Assembly: GCF_003931915.1 (NCBI RefSeq)
Contig: NZ_RSAA01000007.1
Location: 1 to 64,000, forward strand
DNA: 64,000 nt
Direction: 5' to 3'
DNA from: Saccharopolyspora rhizosphaerae
GTDB lineage: Bacteria; Actinomycetota; Actinomycetes; Mycobacteriales; Pseudonocardiaceae
Numbering within the stretch: the stretch's first letter is position 1; every line of letters starts with the position of its first letter. Positions 7,607 to 14,975 of the stretch are shown here, in pieces. The position numbers and the translations under genes were made by a program. A model generated the notes under the pieces. The model saw only the letters and a list, made by a program, of their open reading frames with translations. It had not been told where the DNA came from and searched no databases.

Positions 7607-8337
7607 GCGCCGTCGTCACCGGAGCGGCGGGCGGGCTGGGCGCGGCCATCACCCGGCGGCTGCACGCCGACGGGCACGCCGTGGCGCTCGCCGACGTCGA
7701 CGGGAACGGTGCTCGCGAGCTGGCCACCGCGCTGGACGCCACCGGCCGGACCGCACGGGGCTACGCCACCGACGTCGCCGACCGCAGCGCCCTCACCGAG
7801 CTGCTGGACGCGGTGCTTGCCGACCTCGGCCCGGTGGAGGTGCTGGTGAACAACGCGGCCAGGACGCGGGCCACGCCGCTGTTCGAGATCACCCCGGAGG
7901 AACTCGACGAGGTCATGTCGGTGAACTTCACCGGCACCTTCCAGGCCTGCCAGGTCTTCGGCGCGCACATGGCCGAGCGGAGCTACGGCCGGATCGTGAA
8001 CGTGGCCTCGCTGGCCGGGCAGAACGGCGGGACGGCCACGGGCGGGCACTACGCCTCGTCCAAGGGCGCGGTCATGTCGGCCACCAAGGTCTTCGCCCGG
8101 GAGCTGGCACCGCGGGGCGTCACGGTGAACGCCGTCTCTCCCGGCCCGCAGGACTCGCCGGTGGTCCGCGACATCGTCGGCGAGGAGAACCTCGAGTCCT
8201 TCCAGCGCGCCATCCCCGTCGGACGCCTCGGCGATCCGGCGTTCATCGCGGACGTGGTCTCCCTGCTCGCCTCCCCGGGCGCCCACTCGGTCACCGGCGC
8301 GTGCTGGGACGTCAACGGCGGGTTGCACATGCGGTGA
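7603..8337 (+). CDS. iacE: Short-chain dehydrogenase/reductase, IacE-like
   Basis: A 244-aa classical SDR. It has a TGAAGGLG cofactor loop at the N-terminus, an NNAA strand motif, the catalytic Ser in NVASLAGQ and the YxxxK pair in YASSK. The GTG start at 7603 overlaps the iacD stop (GTGA); an upstream in-frame extension is only a shadow of iacD. It closes the iacABCDE order and should interconvert a hydroxy/keto intermediate of indole-3-acetate degradation with NAD(P)(H). The enzyme class is secure and the substrate inferred. Confidence 0.82.
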   Translation: MSAVVTGAAGGLGAAITRRLHADGHAVALADVDGNGARELATALDATGRTARGYATDVADRSALTELLDAVLADLGPVEVLVNNAARTRATPLFEITPEELDEVMSVNFTGTFQACQVFGAHMAERSYGRIVNVASLAGQNGGTATGGHYASSKGAVMSATKVFARELAPRGVTVNAVSPGPQDSPVVRDIVGEENLESFQRAIPVGRLGDPAFIADVVSLLASPGAHSVTGACWDVNGGLHMR

Positions 8338-8447
8338 GTCCGAATTGTCTCAGTTGCGTAACGCAGCGAACCTCCTGCGCCCCAGGGCGTTTCAACAGCA
8401 TCACCCCGCGGCGACCGCCGATCGGGACCTGATGAGGGAGGAACGAC

Positions 8448-9032
8448 ATGCGCACACCCACGACCGGCACCCTGGTGCTGCTGGGACTGGTGGCCACGTT
8501 GGCCACGGCACCGGTGGCGCTGGCCGCGACCACGGAACCCGCTCCGCCGGAACCCACGTCGGAGGAGCCCACCACCGAACCGACCTCCCCATACCCGCCG
8601 CCTTCGCCGTCGATGCACATCATGGGCGACGGACGGCCGCAGCCCGGGGACGAGATCGGTGTCGCGGTGCACTGCCCGGTCGAACCGCGCAAGGCCACGT
8701 CCCCGGTGCTGACCATCGGCGAGTACGAGCGGAGGGACCACCCGTCCGGCATGGACGTCTGGGTCGCGCCGGCGACCATCGACCTGCACACCGTGCCGGG
8801 CGACTACCCGGTCAGGGCGTGGTGCGAGCGCGAGCACCTCAAGTGGACCTTCAGGGTGTTCCCCGCGGACTCCGCCGGTGACGACGGTGAAGCCGCGCCG
8901 CCCGCGGTCGAGAAGCCCTCGAAGCCGGCCGGTTCCTCGGCCTCGCAGGTCAGCCGGGTTCCGAATGGGGCGCCCGAGACCGGCGGCGGCCCTGGTGAGC
9001 TGAGCGTTCTCGGCCACGCGGGAAACCGGTGA
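8448..9032 (+). CDS. Exported Pro/Thr-rich protein with GAPETGGG tail
   Basis: A 194-aa protein that begins with a signal peptide (hydrophobic core LVLLGLVATLATAPVALAA, cleavage near residue 27). A low-complexity Pro/Glu/Thr linker follows to about residue 55. A compact domain with two Cys (AVHCPVEP and RAWCERE) comes next, then a second flexible stretch ending in VPNGAPETGGG. The tail resembles the sorting-like motif seen in proteins beside class F sortases. Here no hydrophobic anchor and only a short polar end follow it. The gene has a clear GGAGG site and overlaps the sortase gene (GTGA), so the two are an operon. It is probably a cell-surface protein of unknown role. Confidence 0.75.
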   Translation: MRTPTTGTLVLLGLVATLATAPVALAATTEPAPPEPTSEEPTTEPTSPYPPPSPSMHIMGDGRPQPGDEIGVAVHCPVEPRKATSPVLTIGEYERRDHPSGMDVWVAPATIDLHTVPGDYPVRAWCEREHLKWTFRVFPADSAGDDGEAAPPAVEKPSKPAGSSASQVSRVPNGAPETGGGPGELSVLGHAGNR

Positions 9033-9616
9033 GCCGGATCCGCGCGGTGCTGTTCGCGGCACTGATCCTGCTCGCCGGGTGCGGTGGGCCCACTCCCGGC
9101 CCCACCGCACCACCCGCCGACGCGGGCACCGCGCTCCCGTCCTCGACCACCGCACTGCCGCCGTCGAACCCGGTGCACCTGCGCATCCCGTCCATCGGTG
9201 CCGCTTCCACGCTCGTGCCGCTCGGCCTCAACCCCGACGACACGGTGGAGGTGCCGCCCGTGGAGGCGCCGATGCAGGCCGGCTGGTACCGGTACGGGCC
9301 CACGCCCGGGGAGCTGGGTCCAGCGGTGGTGCTCGGTCACGTCGACGGTGGTGGCCGCGACGGGATCTTCGCGCGGTTGCGGGAGATCGCCGTCGGTGAC
9401 CAGGTGTTCGTGACGCGTGAAGATGGCGGGACGGCGACCTTCACCGTCACGCGGGTCGTGCAGGTGCCGAAGGCCCGTTTCCCCAGCGAGGAGGTCTACG
9501 GCGACACGGGTGCCGTCGAGCTGCGGCTGATCACGTGCGGCGGTTCCTTCGACCGGGAGCGCGGCAGTTACCGCGACAACGTCATCGCCTACGCGACGTT
9601 GAGCGGCGCCGGGTGA
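9029..9616 (+). CDS. Class F sortase (lipoprotein-type)
   Basis: A 195-aa sortase. The catalytic triad is visible: His in LGHVDG, Cys in LRLITCGG and Arg in the GSYRDNVI segment. The N-terminus has a lipobox (LLAGC), so the enzyme is probably lipid-anchored outside the membrane, followed by a Pro/Thr spacer. The spacing and the LRIPSIG-to-ATSLVPLGL beta strands fit the class F group of actinobacteria. The GTG at 9029 overlaps the preceding stop. It should act on, or with, the exported partner encoded just upstream. Confidence 0.87.
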   Translation: MSRIRAVLFAALILLAGCGGPTPGPTAPPADAGTALPSSTTALPPSNPVHLRIPSIGAASTLVPLGLNPDDTVEVPPVEAPMQAGWYRYGPTPGELGPAVVLGHVDGGGRDGIFARLREIAVGDQVFVTREDGGTATFTVTRVVQVPKARFPSEEVYGDTGAVELRLITCGGSFDRERGSYRDNVIAYATLSGAG

Positions 9617-9687
9617 CCTTGTCCCGGGCCACCGTGATCGCCTAGCGTTCCGGTGACCTGTGAACCGGAACGAGGGTGGGCACGACT

Positions 9688-10155
9688 GTGGCTGACGCCG
9701 ATCGGGACATGCGCGCGGAGGTCTCCATCGCCGCACCGCCGGAGCGGGTGTGGGAGCTGCTGACGCGGACCCGCACCCACGTGGACGCCAGTCCGGAGCT
9801 GGTGGCGATGCTCCCGCTCAAGCCCGGTGGTTTCCGCGAGGGGCAGTGGTTCCTGGGGCTGAACCGGCGCAAGGCCGTGGTGTGGCCGACCCGCAACGTC
9901 GTGACCGCCGTCGTGCCGCACCGGCGGCTGGCGTGGGACACCACCACCAGTGGTGCCCGCTGGCTCTTCGAGCTGGAGCCGGCCGCCTCCGGCACCCGGC
10001 TGGTCCAGCACCGGGTCCTCACGAAGCAGCTGACGAAGCTCAGCACGGTCTTCGCCACCGCGCTGCTCGGCGGCGTCAGCGGCCACGCCGACGAGCTCGA
10101 AGAAGGCATGGCAGCAACGCTCCACCGCCTCAAGCACATCGCCGAAAACACCTGA
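9688..10155 (+). CDS. SRPBCC/START-fold protein
   Basis: A protein of about 155 aa with the polyketide cyclase/dehydrase-like SRPBCC pattern: an N-terminal strand VSIAAPPERVWELLTRT, then strands around NVVTAVVPHRRLAWDTT and WLFELEPAASGTRLVQH, and a long C-terminal helix. These cavity-forming proteins bind hydrophobic ligands. Most stand-alone actinomycete members have no known function. The GTG at 9688 is preferred for its spacing from a GAGGGTGGG stretch; a GTG at 9676 in the same frame is possible. It is probably monocistronic. Confidence 0.75.
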   Translation: MADADRDMRAEVSIAAPPERVWELLTRTRTHVDASPELVAMLPLKPGGFREGQWFLGLNRRKAVVWPTRNVVTAVVPHRRLAWDTTTSGARWLFELEPAASGTRLVQHRVLTKQLTKLSTVFATALLGGVSGHADELEEGMAATLHRLKHIAENT

Positions 10156-10264
10156 CCGCCAGGCGGGTTCGCATAGCGGCGGCAGCAGCCGTGCCAGGTG
10201 AGGGAGTCAACTCCCACCGCTGGGCCGACGACCTCTGAACCCGGCTCATCACCCGTTCTTCGCG

Positions 10265-10300
10265 GTGCGAACGACATTTCGCGCGAAATGTCGTTCGCAC
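10265..10300. repeat. Perfect 36-bp palindrome with TTCGCGCGAA core
   Basis: Bases 10265-10282 are the exact reverse complement of 10283-10300. The centre reads ATTTCGCGCGAAAT. It is the longest perfect member seen of a palindrome family that recurs at 20.8-21.3, 59.4-59.6 and 63.2-63.5 kb. It lies between convergent genes, so it could act as a terminator or cruciform. Nothing shows which. Confidence 0.85.
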
Positions 10301-10381
10301 GACGAAGTGCACGTCGCAGCAGGATCCCGGCGGCCCGCGGCGGCAGCCGCTCCCCAGGTGTGGGGCTCAACCGGCAGCGCC

Positions 10382-10480
10382 GCAGGTTCTGAGCGGCTTC
10401 GTGGCGAGTGCACCGCGACGCCGTGTACCGGCGTGCACCAGGAGCGGCGCACGGAGTCCACGGAGCCGCTCAGAACCTGC
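10382..10480. repeat. Foldback element, copy A
   Basis: Arms 10382-10404 and 10458-10480 are complementary at 22 of 23 positions, the exception being a G-U type pair. They enclose a 53-base loop that contains the conserved CAGGAGCGGCGCACGGAGTC block also found in copy B (168-247). The pairing is strong enough to form a very stable hairpin. It could be a small RNA, a terminator-like repeat or a MITE-like relic. Confidence 0.75.
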
Positions 10481-10502
10481 CACCCGCACCGCCACGCGAA
10501 GC

Positions 10503-11210
10503 TCACCGAGCAACACCTACGTAAACGGTGTTGGCGGATTTCCCTCCTGTGTAGTGGTTGTCGAAGCTCACCACGTGGGCGGCGACGTCGTCGAAGACCT
10601 CAGCGAGGGTGCGGGTGAAGGTTTCCTCTGGCGGGTCGTCGGACCACAGCGCGAAGACCCCGCCGGGGTGCAGGTGCGCGGCCATCCGCCGCAGACCGTC
10701 GGGCGTGTAGAAGCCGGTGTGCCCGCTGTCGAGGACGTTCTGCGGTGAGTGGTCGATGTCGAGCAGGATCGCGTGGAACGTGCGTCCCCGGTCGAAGCCC
10801 GGTTCCGATTCCGCCAGTGCGAAGAAGTCACCGTGCAGGAACCGGTTCCGCGCGTCACCGGTCAGCTCGGCGGCCAGCGGGAGCAGGCCGCGCTCGTGCC
10901 AGTCGATGACCTCGCCCAGCCCTTCCACCACCAGCAACGACCGGACCCGCTGGTCCTCCAGCGCGGCCCGCGCGGTGTAGCCCAGTCCGAGACCGCCGAC
11001 CACGACGTCGAGCTCGGAGCCGGAGACCACGCCCAAGCCGAGCCGGGCGAGTTCCACCTCGGCGACGGTGAACAGGCTCGACATCAGGTACTCGTCGCCG
11101 AGCTTGACCTCGAAGACGTCCACGTCCAACACGGGATCCCGGCGGCGCCGCAGGCTGATCTCTCCGATGGGCGTCTCCCGCCAATCGAGCTCCTCGAACC
11201 GCAACCCCAC
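10503..11210 (-). CDS. Spermidine-synthase-like methyltransferase-fold protein
   Basis: A 235-aa protein with the Rossmann-fold pattern of the spermidine synthase/SAM-dependent methyltransferase superfamily. It has a glycine-rich loop VVVGGLGLGYTARAAL, an acidic strand end in SLLVVEGLGEVI and the LLDIDHSP motif in place of the aminopropyltransferase D-x-D region. The GTG start at 11210 follows GGAGAGGTGG; a longer frame reaching 11324 has no ribosome site. Proteins of this type in actinomycetes are usually annotated spermidine synthase, but true polyamine synthesis is not supported by neighbours. It may be a methyltransferase of unknown substrate. Confidence 0.75.
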   Translation of the reverse strand: MGLRFEELDWRETPIGEISLRRRRDPVLDVDVFEVKLGDEYLMSSLFTVAEVELARLGLGVVSGSELDVVVGGLGLGYTARAALEDQRVRSLLVVEGLGEVIDWHERGLLPLAAELTGDARNRFLHGDFFALAESEPGFDRGRTFHAILLDIDHSPQNVLDSGHTGFYTPDGLRRMAAHLHPGGVFALWSDDPPEETFTRTLAEVFDDVAAHVVSFDNHYTGGKSANTVYVGVAR

Positions 11211-11524
11211 AGCGCCACCTCTCCGGAAAACCCCGACCCTACTCGCCGCCGACGACCGGTGCTCTCCCCGCCCGGCTCGAGGATCGAAGGCCTGACCAGC
11301 TACTGCGCTCGACCACGGCCTCACCGCTCACGCGGACAGAGCTGACCTGCCGCACTCAGCGCGGTCCGGCAGGACCACGGGCAACCCCTCCACAGTGGAG
11401 GATCCCACTCCCCCGCCCAGCCGAGTCAGCCGGAGGCGGGGCTCCACGCAGCGACCACCACCCACGACTCAGCGGCGGAACCGGCGCGCAGGTCCTCCAC
11501 ACCAGCGGCGCCCCCACCTGCCTC
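11211..11524. other. Gene-free intergenic stretch
   Basis: About 310 bases upstream of the spermidine-synthase-like gene and downstream of the small protein at 11525. I see no gene, RNA or strong palindrome. It presumably holds the minus-strand promoter for the gene at 11210. Confidence 0.5.
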
Positions 11525-11875
11525 TCACGGCCGCGCGATGCCTGCGATGGCGATGTGCGCGTTGTCGGTGGCGCGACGGGCTTCGGCGAGGCTGGTCCGG
11601 GCCTGGTCCAGCCAGTGGTGGGCGGTCAGCGCCGACTCGACGGGGTCGCCCGCGAAGGGACCTTCGACGTTGGTGAGCTCGCCCGCGCAGGCTCCGTCGA
11701 CGAGGCCCTCGCCGAAGCTGCCCAGCGCGACGTCGAGGGAGGTCAGCAGTTGGCGCAGCGATCCGAGGGTCCAGTAGGCGTCCTGCCCCAGCGCGTCCGC
11801 GCCGGTCTGGCGTGCGGCCAGGGTCACCGTGTCCCGCGCTGCGCGGTAAGCCTGGTCGGTCTGTGGCGACTTCAC
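11525..11875 (-). CDS. Small helical protein of unknown function
   Basis: A predicted 116-aa all-helical soluble protein, rich in Ala and Leu. Its composition is normal for a real gene, unlike the arginine-rich frames that overlap it. It carries patterns typical of four-helix-bundle actinobacterial hypothetical proteins (for example LGSLRQLLTSLDVAL and WLDQARTSLAEARR). No catalytic motif is seen. It is divergent from the LysR gene at 11948, with about 70 bases between them, so the two may share a promoter region. I do not recognise it. Confidence 0.6.
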   Translation of the reverse strand: MKSPQTDQAYRAARDTVTLAARQTGADALGQDAYWTLGSLRQLLTSLDVALGSFGEGLVDGACAGELTNVEGPFAGDPVESALTAHHWLDQARTSLAEARRATDNAHIAIAGIARP

Positions 11876-11947
11876 GGCGACCAGTGTTCACCGGACTCGA
11901 CATCAGCGGAAGTTACTTGTTCTCCAGCACTGCGTTAGCGTGGCTGA

Positions 11948-12874
11948 ATGCCACTCGACCCGCGTCGCCTGCTGCTCCTGCGCACCGTCCGGCGGACCGG
12001 CAGCGTGCTCGCCGCCGCGCGGCTGCTCCACCTCACCCCCTCCGGGGTGTCGCAGCACCTGTCGAAGTTGGAGAACGAGCTGGGCATCGACCTGGTCGAC
12101 CGGGAGCAGCGCGGTGGTGGGCGGACGATCCGGTTCACCCCGGCGGGCAACGCGCTGGCCGATCGGGCCGACCGGGTCGCCGAGGCACTCGCGGAGGCCG
12201 AGCGCGACGTCGAGCAGTTCCGCGAAGGGCCTGCCGGTCCGTTGCGGATCGGGGGTTTCTCGGTGGCGCTCAGCGAGCTGGCGGCGCCCGTGGCCATGCG
12301 CATGGCCGCGGCGAACCCCGCGCTGGACCCGCAGCTCTCCGAGATCTCCGAGTCCGAGCGCATGCACGCGCTCCTCGCCGGGGACCTCGACCTGATCCTC
12401 AGCGAACGACCCGGCGACGACGGCCCGGAACGCCCTCCGGGGGTCGTCGAGGTGGACCTGATGCGCGACCCGTTCCGGGTGGTCGTCCCGGCCACGTGGC
12501 CGTCGGACTCGGAACCGGAAACCCTGCTCGCCCGGCGGTGGATCACCACGTCGTTCGGTCCTGCGACCCGTCGCCACCTGGAGAGGATGTGCCGCGAGCA
12601 CGGGCTCGAGCTCGACGCCTACGACATCGGCACCGGCACCGCCCCGACGCTGCTGGGCCTGGTCGCCCACGGGCTCGGCGCGACGATCATCCCGGCGCTG
12701 ACGCTGCGGCAGAACCCGTCGCCGAACGTGCGCCTGAGCAACGCCATCGCGGACCCGGGTTCGCGGGTGCTCACCTGCTTGCACCGGGACAACGCCCCGG
12801 CGCTCGTGCACCACGTGATCAACGAGCTGCGCCACCACGCCGCGACCGAGTTGCAGCACGTACCGTCGGGTTGA
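11948..12874 (+). CDS. LysR-family transcriptional regulator
   Basis: A 308-aa LysR regulator. The N-terminal winged HTH occupies about residues 1-65 (VLAAARLLHLTPSGVSQHLSKLE recognition region) and is followed by a linker helix rich in Glu/Arg and a periplasmic-binding-like effector domain. It lies 25 bases before the DUF4185 gene on the same strand and is divergent from the small helical protein. The effector is unknown. The N-terminal MPLDPRRLLLLRTV is a typical start for the family. Confidence 0.88.
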   Translation: MPLDPRRLLLLRTVRRTGSVLAAARLLHLTPSGVSQHLSKLENELGIDLVDREQRGGGRTIRFTPAGNALADRADRVAEALAEAERDVEQFREGPAGPLRIGGFSVALSELAAPVAMRMAAANPALDPQLSEISESERMHALLAGDLDLILSERPGDDGPERPPGVVEVDLMRDPFRVVVPATWPSDSEPETLLARRWITTSFGPATRRHLERMCREHGLELDAYDIGTGTAPTLLGLVAHGLGATIIPALTLRQNPSPNVRLSNAIADPGSRVLTCLHRDNAPALVHHVINELRHHAATELQHVPSG

Positions 12875-12899
12875 GGACGAACCCGACGAGAAGGGCAGC

Positions 12900-13979
12900 G
12901 TGTTGCGCAAGGTCAAGGACCTGACAGGACCGGGGATCACCGACCACCTGGGCATCGGCGGCACCGACCTGGGGGTCACGGCGATCGCCCCGGACGGCAG
13001 GCTGGTGGCGGTGTTCGGCGACACCTTCGACCGCGCCGGGGTCGGCGGGCCGGGCTGGCGCTCGCCGGTCGTGGTCTTCGGCGACGCGGGCAGCGCGCGC
13101 AACGGCATCCGGTGGACCGGTTCGCTCGGAGCGCGCAGCGCCTACGCCGAGCAAGCCCTGTCCTACGAGCACGAGTCGATCATCCACGGGCACCCGGTCA
13201 GCACCGTGCTGCCGACGGACCTGATCACCGTCGGCAACGCGATGTTCCTGCACGTCATGGTTTGCCAGGGCCTCGGCAACGTGCACTGGACGGAGATCCA
13301 CCGCTCCACCGACAACGGCGAGACCTGGCAGCACACCGGCGCCACCTGGCCCGGTGACGCGCACGGCGGGCTGTTCCAGATGCTGACCTGGGAGCTCGGC
13401 GAGGACGGTTACGTCTACGCCTTCTCGACCGGTTTTCAGCGCGACAAGGGGCTGATCCTGCAGCGCGTGCCCGCCGACCGGCTCACCGACCCCCGCGCGT
13501 GGCAGGGCTGGGGTTTCCGCGACGGGCAGTGGGCGTGGGGCAACCCGCCGACGGTCGCGCTCACCGGCGCCTACGGCGAGCTGTGCCTGCGCCGGGTCGA
13601 GGACCGCTGGCTGCTGGCGCTGTTCAACGCCGGCGACTACCGGATGGACGTGCTCAACCTCGACGGGCCGACCGCGAACCTCTACGAGGCGGTCCGGGGC
13701 ACCGTGCTGCACGGCTGCGCGTGGGGCTGCGAGGACCACGGGGCGGGCCACGTCGCGCAGCTCTACGGCGGCTACATCGTCCCCGGCTCGACCCTCGACG
13801 ACCTGCACCTGGTCGTGAGCCAGTGGAACACCGAGCGGAACTGGCCGTACCGGGCCATGCAGTTCGCCGGGACGGCACCGCGCCCCGGCGACCAGCCGCT
13901 CCCGCTTCCCGCGGCCCCTGGCAGCAGCGGCGGCCTGGTCGGAGAAGCGGTCAAGCTCGCCCGCCGCTTCCTGTCCTGA
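12900..13979 (+). CDS. DUF4185 domain protein
   Basis: A 359-aa protein matching the DUF4185 pattern, a five-bladed beta-propeller-like fold related to glycosyl hydrolase families. It has GGTDLGVTAIAPDGRLVAVFGDTF near the start, repeated W/D-rich blades (STDNGETWQHTGATWPGD, GYVYAFSTGFQRDKGLIL) and YGGYIVPGSTLDDLHLVVSQWNT near the end. Many members are secreted mycobacterial/actinobacterial proteins. This one has no obvious signal peptide, so it may be cytosolic or exported by another route. The start is the GTG at 12900; a TTG three bases later is possible. No activity has been established for the family to my knowledge. Confidence 0.78.
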   Translation: MLRKVKDLTGPGITDHLGIGGTDLGVTAIAPDGRLVAVFGDTFDRAGVGGPGWRSPVVVFGDAGSARNGIRWTGSLGARSAYAEQALSYEHESIIHGHPVSTVLPTDLITVGNAMFLHVMVCQGLGNVHWTEIHRSTDNGETWQHTGATWPGDAHGGLFQMLTWELGEDGYVYAFSTGFQRDKGLILQRVPADRLTDPRAWQGWGFRDGQWAWGNPPTVALTGAYGELCLRRVEDRWLLALFNAGDYRMDVLNLDGPTANLYEAVRGTVLHGCAWGCEDHGAGHVAQLYGGYIVPGSTLDDLHLVVSQWNTERNWPYRAMQFAGTAPRPGDQPLPLPAAPGSSGGLVGEAVKLARRFLS

Positions 13980-14006
13980 GTGATGTCGAGCACGGCCCCC
14001 GACAAG

Positions 14007-14020
14007 TTACTCACGGGTAA
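14007..14020. promoter_or_regulatory. Operator-like dyad in the DUF4442 promoter
   Basis: TTACTCACGGGTAA is a TTAC/GTAA dyad of the kind bound by TetR-family regulators of acyl-CoA metabolism. It is followed directly by TATAAC (14021-14026), a good -10 hexamer. The ATG at 14037 lies about 11 bases past the hexamer, with no ribosome site, so a leaderless transcript is likely. Confidence 0.45.
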
Positions 14021-14036
14021 TATAACCTGTCGGCCC

Positions 14037-14510
14037 ATGAGCTCTCAGACTCCGACCTTCGCGCTCTGGAACAAGCTCTCCGGCACTTCCGCCGGGCGTG
14101 CGCTGTTCTCGCTGGGCGTGAGCCTCAAGGCGCCCTACTTCCGGACGGTGCTGCCCTCGGTCCGTGAGATGGCGCCCGGACGCTGCGTGGTCACCTCGCC
14201 GAAGTGGTGGGGCGTGCGCAACCACATCGGCACCTACCACGCGATCGCCGCGTGCAACCTCGCCGAGGTCGCGATGGGCATGGTCGCCGAGGCCACCGTG
14301 CCCCCCTCGCACCGCTGGCTGCCGAAGCGGATGCAGGTCGAGTACCTCGCCAAGGCCGAGACGAGCCTGCGGGCGGTCGCCGAGCTCGACCCGGTTCCCG
14401 AGTTCGGCGACGAGGGGCAGGAGATCGATGTCCCGGTGGACGTCCTCGACAAGCACGGCCAGGTCGTCGTCCGCGCCACCATCACCACCTGGGTCACCCG
14501 CAGGAAGTGA
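14037..14510 (+). CDS. DUF4442 hotdog-fold protein (thioesterase-like)
   Basis: A 157-aa protein of the DUF4442 group within the hotdog/PaaI thioesterase superfamily. The segment HIGTYHAIAACNLAEVAMGM is the hot-dog helix with its catalytic-region Asn/Glu, and PKRMQVEYLAKAETSLRAVAEL is the following strand pair. It probably hydrolyses or binds an acyl-CoA. The ATG at 14037 is chosen over an upstream in-frame ATG at 13980 because the promoter hexamer TATAAC lies between them. That also implies leaderless translation. The adjacent operator-like dyad suggests control by a fatty-acid-responsive TetR regulator. Confidence 0.75.
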   Translation: MSSQTPTFALWNKLSGTSAGRALFSLGVSLKAPYFRTVLPSVREMAPGRCVVTSPKWWGVRNHIGTYHAIAACNLAEVAMGMVAEATVPPSHRWLPKRMQVEYLAKAETSLRAVAELDPVPEFGDEGQEIDVPVDVLDKHGQVVVRATITTWVTRRK

Positions 14511-14615
14511 GAGCTGGCCGGAGGCGGGGTTTCCGCAGCGGACCTCCCGCTTCCGACTCAGGAGTCGCGTCTTCCGGAGTACTGTTCTCCCTGATCCTTC
14601 AGCGGGGAGGCGGAC

Positions 14616-14975
14616 GTGGCGGATCGCGGTGGCAGGCGGTGGCCGTGGGTGGCCGCCGCCGCGGTGTCGGTGGTGGTCCTCGTCGTCGGCGGGTGGTGGC
14701 TGGTCGACCAGGTCAGCGCCTTCGGCCGGCGACCTCTGTCCGATCAGGACAGCATCGCGAGCGTGACCAGCATGGTCATCGGCGCGGCCGCGCTGCTGGT
14801 GGCCATGGCCTCGCTGGTCGTGGCCGTGCTGCAGCTGCGGCGGGAGCGGACTTCGGCGGGCTCCGGCGGGTCGGTGCAGGTCGGGACCGCGCAGGACGGC
14901 GGACGGCTGTTCATGGTCGCCGACGGCGACGTGCACCTCCACGGCCCCGACGAGCACCGGGAGGACCCGTCGTGA
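14616..14975 (+). CDS. Small two-TM membrane protein coupled to the NTPase
   Basis: A 119-aa protein with two hydrophobic helices (about 10-30 and 50-70) separated by a short loop. A basic stretch and a short soluble tail (GSVQVGTAQDGG...VADGDVHLHG) follow. The tail resembles the opening of the next protein (VRVESGFGYG...VGADLHVFADRG): both share a V-x-V...G...DxHxH-like pattern. The GTG start has a strong GGGGAGG site. Its TGA overlaps the GTG of the NTPase gene. It may anchor the NTPase to the membrane or act as its effector; both are inferences. Confidence 0.72.
   Translation: MADRGGRRWPWVAAAAVSVVVLVVGGWWLVDQVSAFGRRPLSDQDSIASVTSMVIGAAALLVAMASLVVAVLQLRRERTSAGSGGSVQVGTAQDGGRLFMVADGDVHLHGPDEHREDPS

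Larger units (their letters stand above)
10156..10502. other. Gene-free stretch with two structured elements
   Basis: About 350 bases between convergent genes. It holds a perfect 36-bp palindrome (10265-10300) and a foldback element (10382-10480), listed separately. I see no coding potential. Short frames here are made by the repeats. Confidence 0.65.

Noticed and set aside
10503-11210. True spermidine synthase
   Set aside because: No polyamine neighbours and the aminopropyl-binding acidic motif is altered.
14204-14971. N-terminal extension of the NTPase frame
   Set aside because: Arg/Gly-rich shadow of the DUF4442 and membrane-protein genes; the GTG at 14972 overlaps the previous stop and gives a natural N-terminus.
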